Assembly (NCBI GenBank): GCA_900167215.1
Contig: FUZS01000006.1
Location: 1-64,000 of the forward strand
Direction: 5' to 3'
DNA from: [Eubacterium] yurii
Lineage (GTDB): Bacteria > Bacillota > Clostridia > Peptostreptococcales > Filifactoraceae
Length of the DNA stretch: 64,000 nt
Shown: positions 47,109-55,779 of the stretch, piece by piece
Numbering within the stretch: position 1 is the first letter of the stretch
How the letters are laid out: each line of letters opens with the position of its first letter
Made by a program: the position numbers and the translations under genes
The notes under the pieces: generated by a model
Seen by the model: the letters and a program-made list of their open reading frames with translations, nothing else
The model's database searches: none
Told to the model about the DNA's origin: nothing

Positions 47109-47998
47109 TGAAACTTAAATTTACAACTATTTCTCCAATTATCTTATCACCAAGAATGGAGAAAGCATTATACAAAGGTGTTGATTTTAAAGAAATTGAT
47201 GGGAATAGTAAAAACTTAAAACTAAAAAATGTTGATAGTATAAATATTGTGTATCCTTTTTATAGTTATGAAGACAGAGATTTATTATGGAAAAAATGTT
47301 TTTCATCTGTAGAGGATTACTATATTCCTGCTTCTTCATTAAAGGGAGCCTTATTAGTCAGTAAAAAATATCAAGATGACAATATACTTAGGAGTAAAAG
47401 TATATTTAGGGATACAAATATCAGTAAAGATTATATAGAATTAAAAAATTTGTATAAATTTCAATATTTATATCAGAAAGCTGAAGGAATAAATACTGTA
47501 GAAAATAAAGATAAACAGAGCTTGGTATACAAAACTCCAAAGTTTGAGCCTTTTTTTCCTGGAGTAGCAATAGAAATGATAGGGAAAGGTAAAAAGTTTG
47601 AAAGTGATATTTTACTTAAACCGGAGATATCAGAAGAATTATTTAAAAAGAAGTTAGATGAAAGTTTTAGTATAACTAAAACTAAATTAGAAAATTATAT
47701 AAAGGAAATTGAGCTAAGGGAAGAAGATATTAATTTATGGATAGAAAATAGGAATTTAAAACAAGAGGAAGGTAAAAAAGAAGATTTTCTAAGTCAATTG
47801 GAAGAAATAAAAGAAAAAATTAAATCTTTGATAGATAGAAAACTATTATTCTTAGGTGGATACAAGGGGATTTTAGGAAGCTTAACAAGGAAATTAGATG
47901 AAATTCAAAAAGTTAAAAACGGTTTTTATATTGATGAAGAGACTATGTTGCCTTATGGATTGGTAGAAGTATTTTATGAAGTAAAAAATAAAGAGTAA
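47108..47998 (+). CDS. csm5: Csm5-like Cas7 cap protein (RAMP)
   Basis: 296 aa from ATG 47108, with GGAGG seven bases upstream. KLKFTTISPIILSPRMEKAL, then YYIPASSLKGALLVSK (the RAMP strand), FEPFFPGVAIEM, then GGYKGILGSLTRKL and LPYGLVEVFYEV near the end, the arrangement of Csm5, which caps the crRNA 3' end. A helical region (about 185-245) interrupts the fold. It is the last cas gene; no csm6, cas6, cas1 or cas2 follows before the MITE at 48075. Confidence 0.82.
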   Translation: MKLKFTTISPIILSPRMEKALYKGVDFKEIDGNSKNLKLKNVDSINIVYPFYSYEDRDLLWKKCFSSVEDYYIPASSLKGALLVSKKYQDDNILRSKSIFRDTNISKDYIELKNLYKFQYLYQKAEGINTVENKDKQSLVYKTPKFEPFFPGVAIEMIGKGKKFESDILLKPEISEELFKKKLDESFSITKTKLENYIKEIELREEDINLWIENRNLKQEEGKKEDFLSQLEEIKEKIKSLIDRKLLFLGGYKGILGSLTRKLDEIQKVKNGFYIDEETMLPYGLVEVFYEVKNKE

Positions 47999-48074
47999 AA
48001 TTATTTAAATTATTATTACTTCAAGATTGCAATGATATAAGAAAAAATATTATTACTAATAATTAGTTAATGTA

Positions 48075-48301
48075 CTCAACTTTCCCACTAAAATTATCCT
48101 AATTTTTATTGAAATTTAAGTATTCATTGATTTATTAATACACTACTTGACACAAAATTTTCTGAATGATATTTATTGGAATTTGCATATTTATTAAAAA
48201 AATAAAAACACTGAAAAAACTATGTCAAGTATAATATTGTATTTTAAAAATATACTCAAATTTCAACATCTTTAATATGTTTTTCATGTGGGAAAGTTGA
48301 G
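48075..48301 (+). mobile_element. MITE family A, copy 3 (227 bp)
   Basis: CTCAACTTTCCCAC (48075-48088) to GTGGGAAAGTTGAG (48288-48301) with a perfect 8-bp duplication TTAATGTA on both sides (48067-48074, 48302-48309). Directly oriented with copy 2, so the two frame the CRISPR-cas module. The gap 47999-48451 holds nothing else. Confidence 0.92.
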
Positions 48302-48451
48302 TTAATGTATAAAAATAGAAATAGATAATATAGATTGATTTGAAAAATGTATAAAATTTATGAATGACATGGGTAATAAAATAGAAAAACAATATATTAA
48401 ATCATAAAAATTTTGTGGTAAAATAAAAAACGTAAGTTACTGGCAGATTCC

Positions 48452-48697
48452 TTGGGTTTGAATGTTATAGATAGTTTGCAAAAAGATATTAAAGAGAATT
48501 TAACTATAACTGATAGTGGAAAAGTTAAATTTAATAGTTATGTATTAGCTGGTAATGGTAGTGGGAACATATACCAAAGAGTAGGAACTTGGAATTTTAA
48601 GATTGGAAAAACAGATGTTGATAGGGGATTTTCAGCTTTTTCTTACTTTTTTATAAATATTGACGAGCATAGGGTTGTAAGTGATATAGGTAGATGA
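48452..48697 (+). CDS. Hypothetical protein, probably a C-terminal remnant
   Basis: 81 aa if TTG 48452 is used; the frame is open back to 48422 without an ATG or ribosome site. Residues such as SYVLAGNGSGNIYQRVG and RGFSAFSYFFINIDEHR look like a compact alpha/beta tail, not a whole protein. It may be the end of a truncated larger protein, for example a polymorphic-toxin C-terminus next to a partner gene, but no family is recognised. It is followed after three bases by the next frame. Confidence 0.4.
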   Translation: MGLNVIDSLQKDIKENLTITDSGKVKFNSYVLAGNGSGNIYQRVGTWNFKIGKTDVDRGFSAFSYFFINIDEHRVVSDIGR

Positions 48698-48700
48698 AAA

Positions 48701-49540
48701 TTGAAACTTACCAACACAGATGGAGATACATACTATTTTTGTGGAAGTATAAATAAGGTTTTAAATAGTAAGGGAGTAGATTTATCATTTCTTATTCGAG
48801 ATGTATTAGGTATGGATAATTTGTTAGTTTTTGACGGAGATTATAAAGAATATTTTATCAAGAAAATATCCATTGAGTATTATAGATTTTCAGGTAAAAA
48901 CTATGATAAGGAAGAAGAGGGATATTTGCCATTTCAATATTCTGAGCATTTTGTTATAGATAAAGAATCTGAAAGCATTACACATATTCAAATAGTAGGT
49001 AGAGGGTGTAAGATATCTCATAAATATGAATATATAAAAGAAATTGATAAACTTTTTGAAGATTTTAATCAAGTTGATTTATTTTCATATATTGAAGGAA
49101 ATCCAAGTGATGTAGTAGAAAATTTGAATGAAAGTAAAAAATATAAGATTACTATTGATTATTACAATAAAGAACAATATATTATATCAGGAAGCTTTGA
49201 TAAAAAAGGGTTACCTTCAGATTTTTCATATTTTGTAAAAAGCATTTTTGAATATACTGCTACTTATCCTTTAGGAGAAATACTTAACCCTTTAAATTAC
49301 GAGAAAGTGAGACGGCGTAGTGTAGAGTATATATATTGTAGTGTTGAATTTGAGAACGGGTATAAGACTTACTACTATCTTACTGATGATGACAGTATAG
49401 AGGTGGGAGACTTTGTAGTGGTTCCTGTTGGAAATGATAATCATGATATGATAGTTGAAGTTGTAAAAGTGGAATATTTTACAGTAGATAAGGTACCTCT
49501 ACCTATTGAAAAAACGAAAAGCATAATTCGAAAATATTAG
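48701..49540 (+). CDS. Hypothetical protein with a repeated Firmicute C-terminal module
   Basis: 279 aa from TTG 48701, no clear ribosome site, three bases after the preceding frame. Begins KLTNTDGDTYYFCGSINKVL, with a middle helical part, and ends in YIYCSVEFENGYKTYYYL then TDDDSIEVGDFVVVPVGNDN, VPLPIEKTK. I recall this last module as a tail found on diverse Firmicute proteins, some of them candidate immunity proteins; its function is not settled. Cytoplasmic, no TM segment. It may belong with the fragment at 48452. Confidence 0.6.
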   Translation: MKLTNTDGDTYYFCGSINKVLNSKGVDLSFLIRDVLGMDNLLVFDGDYKEYFIKKISIEYYRFSGKNYDKEEEGYLPFQYSEHFVIDKESESITHIQIVGRGCKISHKYEYIKEIDKLFEDFNQVDLFSYIEGNPSDVVENLNESKKYKITIDYYNKEQYIISGSFDKKGLPSDFSYFVKSIFEYTATYPLGEILNPLNYEKVRRRSVEYIYCSVEFENGYKTYYYLTDDDSIEVGDFVVVPVGNDNHDMIVEVVKVEYFTVDKVPLPIEKTKSIIRKY

Positions 49541-49754
49541 TTTTTGAAATTTATACTTTCTTAAATTAAAAAATTGGTAATTTCAATGGATTTTTTCAAA
49601 CAATATTGATAATTCTGAAAAATTATTAAAATGCTATATAATTACATTACAAGAAAGTAGTTTATAAGTTATAAATCTAAATGTCATTAAATATAAATAC
49701 TTGGCAATATGAATGTATATTAGTATAAATTCAAGTGAGCGTAATCAAATATAA

Positions 49755-49777
49755 GAAAAAAGGGGGATTTACCCCCT
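49755..49777 (-). terminator. Terminator of fchA (minus strand)
   Basis: GGGGG-ATTTA-CCCCC (49762-49776 on the plus strand) bordered by an A run that reads as T6 after the stem on the minus strand. Confidence 0.85.
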
Positions 49778-49797
49778 ATAATACTTATTTTTCAAGA

Positions 49798-50415
49798 TTA
49801 CAAAGATACCTTAGATAATATTTCCTTTTCTATAGTATCTACTTTTGATTCTATTTCTTCCATTTGTTTTTGAGCGTCTTTTACAAATTCTTCGTCCTTT
49901 ATAGATCCAAGATTTATTTTAACATTGTAAAATGCTCCATGGACAGCTGTTCTTGCTTGCATTGCTGCAACAGCTGCGTCAGTTACTGCGTTTTGATTTC
50001 CCTTTAATATAACTGTTTTTGCTAATTCAAGAAGTTCAAAAGCGTCTTTACCTACATATAGTGGTACGTTAGCAGCTCCTTTAAATGCAAGTTGTACAGT
50101 TTTTGTTCTTAGTGCCTTTTCTTCTTCAGTTTCCTTAGGAAATTTAAAGGCTTCCATTATTTTATTGAAAGAATTAGAGTCTTCATCGATATAATTTATG
50201 AATTTTTCTTTATATTCTTTAGCACTTGCCTTTACTTTTTCCATGTCGGCTGTTACTTCTTCATAGCCTTTTTTTCCTATAGTAAGGTTGGCAACCATTT
50301 CTATCAGAGCTGCTGATGTAGCTGCACTTAAAGCTGCAACGCTTCCGCCTCCCGGAGCAGGAGAGTCAGAGCTTGTTTCATATACAAAATCTTTCACACT
50401 TAGGTCTCTTAACAT
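49798..50415 (-). CDS. fchA: Methenyltetrahydrofolate cyclohydrolase / formiminotetrahydrofolate cyclodeaminase (FchA/FTCD-C family)
   Basis: 205 aa, mainly helical. SSDSPAPGGGSVAALSAATSAAL (13-35 region) is the family signature, with MVANLTIGKKGYEEV and DEDSNSFNKIM following. It converts 5-formimino-THF to 5,10-methenyl-THF with release of ammonia, or hydrolyses methenyl-THF. With ftcD and fhs on the same strand it completes the route from formiminoglutamate to 10-formyl-THF. It is separated from fhs by 627 bases holding two mobile elements and a hairpin, so it probably has its own promoter. Confidence 0.92.
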   Translation of the reverse strand: MLRDLSVKDFVYETSSDSPAPGGGSVAALSAATSAALIEMVANLTIGKKGYEEVTADMEKVKASAKEYKEKFINYIDEDSNSFNKIMEAFKFPKETEEEKALRTKTVQLAFKGAANVPLYVGKDAFELLELAKTVILKGNQNAVTDAAVAAMQARTAVHGAFYNVKINLGSIKDEEFVKDAQKQMEEIESKVDTIEKEILSKVSL

Positions 50416-50502
50416 AAGTTTTCCTCTTTTCTAAAATGAATGCTAATAATTTTAATAATTATAAGTAGTTTGAGTTTTACATATAAAATTAAATCTTGTT
50501 AA

Positions 50503-50728
50503 CTCGACTTTCTCACGTGAAAAACACATTAAATACAATGAAATTTGAATATATTTTAAAAATACAATCTCATACTTGTCATAGCATTTTCAGTGTTTCA
50601 TTTTTTTGATAAATATGCAAATTTCAATAAATATCACTCATAAAATTGTGTGTCAAGTAGTGTATTAAAAAAACTATAAATATTTAAATTTCAACAAAAA
50701 TTGTAATAATTTTAGTGGGAAAGTTGAG
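50503..50728 (-). mobile_element. MITE family A, copy 4 (226 bp, reverse orientation)
   Basis: CTCGACTTTCTCAC (two changes) at 50503 to GTGGGAAAGTTGAG ending 50728, flanked by TTGTTAA on both sides (50496-50502, 50729-50735). Interior inverted relative to copies 1-3. It lies upstream of fchA. Confidence 0.88.
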
Positions 50729-50818
50729 TTGTTAATGTTAATTTCACTTTTTTGATATTGAAATCTAATAGATTAAATTAATATTAGAATTTTCAAAAAT
50801 CAAACTTTTACAGTTTAA

Positions 50819-50950
50819 TACTAAACTCTATTTAAATTATGGATTTCATTAATTTTATACTTGTGATACTCTATAGTATATCTTTAGTTAATAAATGTTT
50901 AGGGTATAATTTTTTATGAAATATTTCCATTATTCTATTAGATGTTAGTA
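50819..50950 (-). mobile_element. MITE family B variant (B'), full copy (132 bp)
   Basis: TACTAAACTCTATTTAAATT at the left, TTCTATTAGATGTTAGTA at the right, TAA on both sides (50816-50818, 50951-50953). A short stretch at about 50757-50795 (AAATCTAATAGATTAAATTA) looks like the two ends of another copy joined. Confidence 0.7.
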
Positions 50951-50964
50951 TAAAATATAAGAAG

Positions 50965-51022
50965 AATCAGCTCTTCTTGTATAATCAATAAATATTGAAA
51001 AGTTTATAAAAAAGAGCTGATT
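50965..51022 (-). terminator. Likely terminator of the ftcD-fhs transcript
   Basis: AATCAGCTCTT (50965-50975) and AAGAGCTGATT (51012-51022), 11 bp perfect, 36-base loop; on the minus strand the stem is followed by CTTCTTATATTTT. It lies 20 bases beyond the fhs stop. Confidence 0.55.
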
Positions 51023-51042
51023 GAATAAAGTTCTTTAAGATA

Positions 51043-52713
51043 TTAGAATAATCCTGTTATTACTCCGTTTTCATCTATATCCATATTGTTGGCAGACGGT
51101 ACTTTTGGAAGTCCCGGCATTACCATTATATTGCTTGTTTGGCAAACTATGAATCCTGCACCGGCAGATACTCTTACGTCTTTGATAGTTATTACAAATC
51201 CGCTTGGAGCTCCCATTATATTTGGATTGTCAGTAAATGAGAACTGAGTTTTTGCCATACATATAGGCAATTTATCAAGGTTAAACTCTTCAAGAGTCTT
51301 GATTTGTTTTTTGGCATTATCTTCAATTACAACTTTATCAGCACCGTAGATTTCTCTAACGATCTTGTTAAGTTTATTCTCGATAGTGTCTTCAATATCA
51401 TATAATGGTTTGAATTCAGATTTTTCATTATCAAGGATTTTAACAAGTTTTTTAGCCATTTCAATTCCACCTTCTCCGCCTTTTGTAAAGCATTCGTTAA
51501 GTGAAACCTCTATGCAGAATTCTTGACATTTTGCAGTAAGCAAGTCAATCTCAGCTTGAGTGTCATTGGCAAATTTGTTTATAGCAACAAGTACAGGAAG
51601 ACCGAATTTTCTCATATTTTCTACTTGTTTTTGCAAGTTTGCAAATCCTTGGTTAAGAGCTTCCAAGTTTTCTATTCCAAGATCAGCTTTTTTAACTCCG
51701 CCATGCATTTTTAGAGCTCTTATTGTTGCAACTATTACAACGGCGTCCGGTTTCAGGTTTGCATATCTACATTTTATATCAAGGAATTTTTCAGCGCCAA
51801 GGTCTGCACCGAATCCTGCCTCAGTAACTAATATATCTCCAAGTTTCAAACCAAGTTTTGTAGCTATTACAGAGTTACAACCATGAGCTATGTTAGCAAA
51901 AGGTCCACCATGGATAAATGCAGGTGTGTGTTCCAAAGTTTGCACAAGGTTAGGTTTTATAGCATCTTTAAGCAACATTGCCATTGCACCATGAACACCT
52001 ATTTCTTTTGCTGTAACTGGAGCTCCGTCAAGATTGTAAGCCACTATTATTTTTCCAAGTCTTTCTTTTAAGTCCATAAGGTCATTTGAAAGGCAGAGTA
52101 TTGCCATTACTTCTGAGGCAACAGTAATCATAAAACCGTCTTCCCTTGTAAATCCGCAAACTTTCCCTCCAAGACCTACAACGACATTTCTAAGTGCTCT
52201 GTCGTTCATGTCTATTACTCTTTTCCAAACTATTTGTCTTGAGTCTATTCTAAGAGTATTTCCGTGGTGTATATGATTGTCTATAGCTGCAGACAACAAG
52301 TTATTTGCTGCAGTAATAGCATGCATATCACCTGTAAAGTGTAGATTTATGTCTTCCATAGGTACTACTTGAGCATATCCGCCACCGGCAGCTCCACCTT
52401 TTACACCGAATACTGGTCCCAAAGATGGTTCTCTTAGCGCTATGAAAGCTTTCTTACCTATTTTATTTAGTGCTTGTCCAAGACCTATAGTAGTTGTTGA
52501 TTTTCCTTCTCCTGCAGGAGTAGGGCTTATAGCTGTTACCAAAACCAACTTTCCATTTTCATTTTTCTCCATTTTTTTAATGAAGTCAAACGAAACTTTA
52601 GCCTTGTACTTTCCGTACATTTCCAAATCATCTACATCTATTCCAAAATTTTCAGCTATTTCATTTATAGGCAACATCTTAACTTGTTGAGCTATTTCTA
52701 TATCACTTAGCAT
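51043..52713 (-). CDS. fhs: Formate-tetrahydrofolate ligase
   Basis: 556 aa. P-loop [19 protein letters not shown] near residue 65, then [47 protein letters not shown] and [15 protein letters not shown]. It joins formate to THF with ATP; here next to ftcD and fchA it can run in reverse to make ATP from 10-formyl-THF during formiminoglutamate breakdown. Starts ATG with AGGTGAAAT upstream on the minus strand. It follows ftcD by 108 bases. Confidence 0.97.
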   Translation of the reverse strand: MLSDIEIAQQVKMLPINEIAENFGIDVDDLEMYGKYKAKVSFDFIKKMEKNENGKLVLVTAISPTPAGEGKSTTTIGLGQALNKIGKKAFIALREPSLGPVFGVKGGAAGGGYAQVVPMEDINLHFTGDMHAITAANNLLSAAIDNHIHHGNTLRIDSRQIVWKRVIDMNDRALRNVVVGLGGKVCGFTREDGFMITVASEVMAILCLSNDLMDLKERLGKIIVAYNLDGAPVTAKEIGVHGAMAMLLKDAIKPNLVQTLEHTPAFIHGGPFANIAHGCNSVIATKLGLKLGDILVTEAGFGADLGAEKFLDIKCRYANLKPDAVVIVATIRALKMHGGVKKADLGIENLEALNQGFANLQKQVENMRKFGLPVLVAINKFANDTQAEIDLLTAKCQEFCIEVSLNECFTKGGEGGIEMAKKLVKILDNEKSEFKPLYDIEDTIENKLNKIVREIYGADKVVIEDNAKKQIKTLEEFNLDKLPICMAKTQFSFTDNPNIMGAPSGFVITIKDVRVSAGAGFIVCQTSNIMVMPGLPKVPSANNMDIDENGVITGLF

Positions 52714-52821
52714 ATTTCACCTCTATATTTTTAAAAAATGGTATTAATTTCGTGTTCTACTTCATATAATTTATAAACAGTGTTATAATTTTTCAAAAAT
52801 TTTCAATATTATAAAAAATTA

Positions 52822-53715
52822 TTAGTCAAGAAGTCTTTTTTCAAGAATTTGATTTATATCAAAGTTTTCGATTTGAAGATAGTATTCTGCTGCGTCAAGT
52901 AGAGATTTCATAGGTACTGTACCTATTACTTCGCTACCTACAACATTTACTCCATATCTTCTGGCTTCCATTTTTACCATTTCAAATGCTTGATATACAG
53001 AAGATTTTTCATAGTTTACAAGGTTCATTGACACTTGAGTTTGGTTTCTCTCTTCAAGTTTAAGTCCTATTGCTTTAACAAATCTAAGACCGCCACCTAT
53101 AAATCTTATCTTCTTTGCTATTGCACTTGCTATATCTACATTATCTGTATCAAGATTTACATTGTATGCAACCAATGCAACTCTTGCTCCTACAGCAGTA
53201 CAACCGCTTTTTGCATTCATTTCAGCTTTTCCAAAATCTGGTTCCCATCCTGCTTCTTTTATCTTATCGAAGAAGCCTTCATATTGTCCTTTTCTTACAT
53301 CAGCAAGATTTTTTCTTTCAGGTTTTGAAGCTGCGTCCTCATAAAGATATACAGGAACACCAAGTTTTGATATTTCTTTGCCTACTTCTTTAGCAAGTTG
53401 AACGCATTCATCCATAGTAACCTCTGATACAGGTGTAAAAGGCACTACGTCTACTGCTCCCATTCGTGGGTGAGCACCACTGTGCTTTGTCATATCTATA
53501 AGTTCTACAGCTAATTTTGTCATATTCAAGACAGCTTCTTTTACCTTTGAAGGTTCGCCTATCATAGTTACAACTGAACGATTGTGATCTTCGTCTGATG
53601 AGTAATCAAGCAATTTTACTTCCTTTATTTTTCTTGCTTCATCAACAATTTTTTCAACAAGAGCTTTGTCTCTTCCTTCACTAAAATTAGGTACACATTC
53701 AACTAATCTTGCCAT
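52822..53715 (-). CDS. ftcD: Glutamate formimidoyltransferase
   Basis: 297 aa. Opens RLVECVPNFSEGRD, with DHNRSVVTMIGEP, MTKHSGAHPRMGAVDVVPF and ALVAYNVNLDT, the formiminotransferase N/C subdomains. It transfers the formimino group from N-formimino-glutamate (from histidine) to THF. It is the single-domain form; the cyclodeaminase is separate (49798). GGAGGAGAAAAAG precedes the ATG on the minus strand. No hutH/hutU in the window. Confidence 0.95.
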   Translation of the reverse strand: MARLVECVPNFSEGRDKALVEKIVDEARKIKEVKLLDYSSDEDHNRSVVTMIGEPSKVKEAVLNMTKLAVELIDMTKHSGAHPRMGAVDVVPFTPVSEVTMDECVQLAKEVGKEISKLGVPVYLYEDAASKPERKNLADVRKGQYEGFFDKIKEAGWEPDFGKAEMNAKSGCTAVGARVALVAYNVNLDTDNVDIASAIAKKIRFIGGGLRFVKAIGLKLEERNQTQVSMNLVNYEKSSVYQAFEMVKMEARRYGVNVVGSEVIGTVPMKSLLDAAEYYLQIENFDINQILEKRLLD

Positions 53716-54357
53716 CTTTTTCTCCTCCGATTTAAAAAAACTATCTAAAAAAATAAGTAAATAAAAAGCAGTTATTGATTTGTATTTACTATTAATTAAC
53801 TTAAGTACGGCTAATATTATATTACTTGTGTAAAATTAGCAATATAGAAAATATTATCAAATATATATTTACGAATTAGTATGTGAAAGAATATAGTAAT
53901 AATACATATTTGATAATCAATTATAAATTTTACTTATAATATTATGATACTATTTTACAATTGTGACATAAAAAAAGCGTCAAATTTTGATTTGAACTTA
54001 AGAATTAAAATTATAATTTTTAATATGATATCATAACAAACTATATTTAAGTATAAAATAGTGATTTTCTGAATTAATAATCCAAGATATATTTTTATAA
54101 TTTTATTTTGACTATTTTTAAAAAAGTACATTTATACTGATATAAGATATTGTAATTATAATATATTAAAGCTACAATAAGAGCTATAAACATTAAAGTA
54201 AAATTTTTTAAAGATACTACCATATCTATAATTGTGTCGTGATAATATAAGTTTAAGTGCTGTTTTTATATACTTTAATGTCTATACATTTATGTATTAT
54301 AATAAGTATTTAAGCAAATATCTTATAAAAAAGCTTATTAAAAAATTGGATTTATGG
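53716..54357. other. Long AT-rich intergenic region without gene
   Basis: About 640 bases between divergent ftcD and the PTS gene. Stop codons in all frames, no hairpin with a T run, no family A-D repeat and no riboswitch recognised. It must hold the promoters for both sides. Confidence 0.5.
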
Positions 54358-54363
54358 TATAAT
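54352..54363 (+). promoter_or_regulatory. Extended -10 promoter of the PTS IIA gene
   Basis: TTATGGTATAAT: TGn-extended TATAAT at 54358-54363, about 38 bases before the ATG. The -35 is weak. Confidence 0.5.
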
Positions 54364-54400
54364 CATAGAAAATAATAAAATTAAATCTGGAGGTTTACTT

Positions 54401-54889
54401 ATGTTTGGATTCAAGAAAAAGGAAAAAGCAGTAGAAAAGGAATTAAAAGCTGTAGTTACAGGTGTAGCAAAAGCACTTGAAAAGGTTGAAGATGAAGTGT
54501 TTTCAAAAGGTTTCTTGGGTGACGGAATTTCAATTACACCTACAGATAGCAAGTTTTATGCACCGATAAGCGGTGTATTAAGTTCAGTATTTCCTACAGG
54601 TCATGCTTACGGTATAAAGGGTGACGACGGTGTTGAAGTACTTGTTCATATTGGTATTGATACTGTAAAGATGGAAGGCAAGGGTTTTGATATAAAGGTA
54701 AAGCAGGATGATACCGTAAAACAAGGTGATTTACTTGTTATATGTGACTTGGATGCTATAAGCTCAGCCGGATATAAGACAGACACCATTGTAATAGTTA
54801 CTAACCAGGATGAGTTCCCTATAGAAAAGGTAGCTCAAGACGGTGAGAATGTAGTGGCTAATGAGTCAGTTATAATTAGAAAAAAATAA
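54401..54889 (+). CDS. PTS glucose-type EIIA component (Crr-like)
   Basis: 162 aa. KFYAPISGVLSSVF, then EVLVHIGIDTVKMEGKGF with the phosphorylated histidine in LVHIGIDT, then VKQGDLLVICDLDAI. Cytoplasmic phosphocarrier between HPr and a IICB permease. It stands alone without IIB/IIC, so it may serve several permeases or act as a regulator. TGGAGGT upstream, terminator right after. Confidence 0.93.
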   Translation: MFGFKKKEKAVEKELKAVVTGVAKALEKVEDEVFSKGFLGDGISITPTDSKFYAPISGVLSSVFPTGHAYGIKGDDGVEVLVHIGIDTVKMEGKGFDIKVKQDDTVKQGDLLVICDLDAISSAGYKTDTIVIVTNQDEFPIEKVAQDGENVVANESVIIRKK

Positions 54890-54896
54890 ATTTTAT

Positions 54897-54928
54897 GGGT
54901 CGGTAAAATCCGATCCTTTTGTTTTTTT
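54897..54928 (+). terminator. Terminator after the PTS IIA gene
   Basis: GGGTCGG (54897-54903) with CCGATCC (54910-54916), one G-U pair, then TTTTGTTTTTTT. Confidence 0.85.
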
Positions 54929-55127
54929 ATGCAGATTTTATCAAAAATGCAAACTTATAATAATGTCATTTAGATTAGTGAAAAATTATTTCTTTGATTA
55001 CCTTGCTTGCATTTAAAGTAGCAGTATATGAAAGTGAAGGATTCAAAATTTATTATTATAAAGATTGGTGAACAAAATTTATCACTTGCATTTGAAGCTT
55101 TATTTAAATTAATATTAATTTTAATAA

Positions 55128-55354
55128 CTCAACTTTCCCGCATGAAAAATACATTAAAGACATTAAAATTTGAGTATATTTTAAAAATACAATATTATAC
55201 TTGACATAGCATTTTCAAGCTTTTCATTTTTTTGATAAATATGCAAAATTAAATAAATTTTATTTAGAAAATTGTGTGTCAAGTAGTTTACTAAAAAATC
55301 TATAAGTATTTAAATTTTAAAGAAAATCATGATAATTTTAGTGGGAAAGTTGAG
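55128..55354 (-). mobile_element. MITE family A, copy 5 (227 bp, reverse orientation)
   Basis: CTCAACTTTCCCGC at 55128 to GTGGGAAAGTTGAG ending 55354, flanked by TTAATAA on both sides (55121-55127, 55355-55361). Interior as in copy 4. The stretch 54929-55127 shows nothing else. Confidence 0.9.
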
Positions 55355-55544
55355 TTAATAAAAAATAAGATAATTTTCAAAGAATTTTTATTAGAATATA
55401 ATATTCATTTCATATGTTAATATTCGAAGTATTTCGACTAAAAATATAAAATAATCTAATAATCATAGTGATTTTACAGAACATTAAAATTATCAAAATG
55501 ATAAGCGGATGTGTTTGAATCAGCATATGATAAAGCTTTTTTCC

Positions 55545-55573
55545 TTGACTTATTTTCTGAAACTACTTATAAT
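55545..55573 (+). promoter_or_regulatory. Sigma-A promoter of the xanthine-dehydrogenase-type operon
   Basis: TTGACT (55545-55550), 17-base spacer, TATAAT (55568-55573). This leaves a ~200-base leader before ATG 55780, with short inverted segments (CTAAG/CTTAG near 55705-55726) but no riboswitch I recognise. Confidence 0.65.
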
Positions 55574-55779
55574 CTATAGCAACACAAGTTTTACATATTC
55601 AAAATCTAATAATCCTATTTTGTAAGATATTATTGAACTTTGACCTTGGTACTTGCTGGTAAATTCTTCGATTATTTTTTGAAAAGGAAGATTGTTTGAA
55701 ATTTATCTAAGTGTGTTCTTGGCTTAGTAAGACATATTTTATGAATAAATTATTTAGGTTTGTAAAAAGGAGGGGTAGT

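Noticed and set aside
49553-49733. Additional family D element ending TATATTAGTA
   Set aside because: The right end matches but a convincing left end and matching target triplet are not visible.
55711-55779. Earlier start of the molybdenum hydroxylase large subunit
   Set aside because: The extra 23 residues lack family similarity and a ribosome site, whereas AGGAGGGG sits just before ATG 55780.
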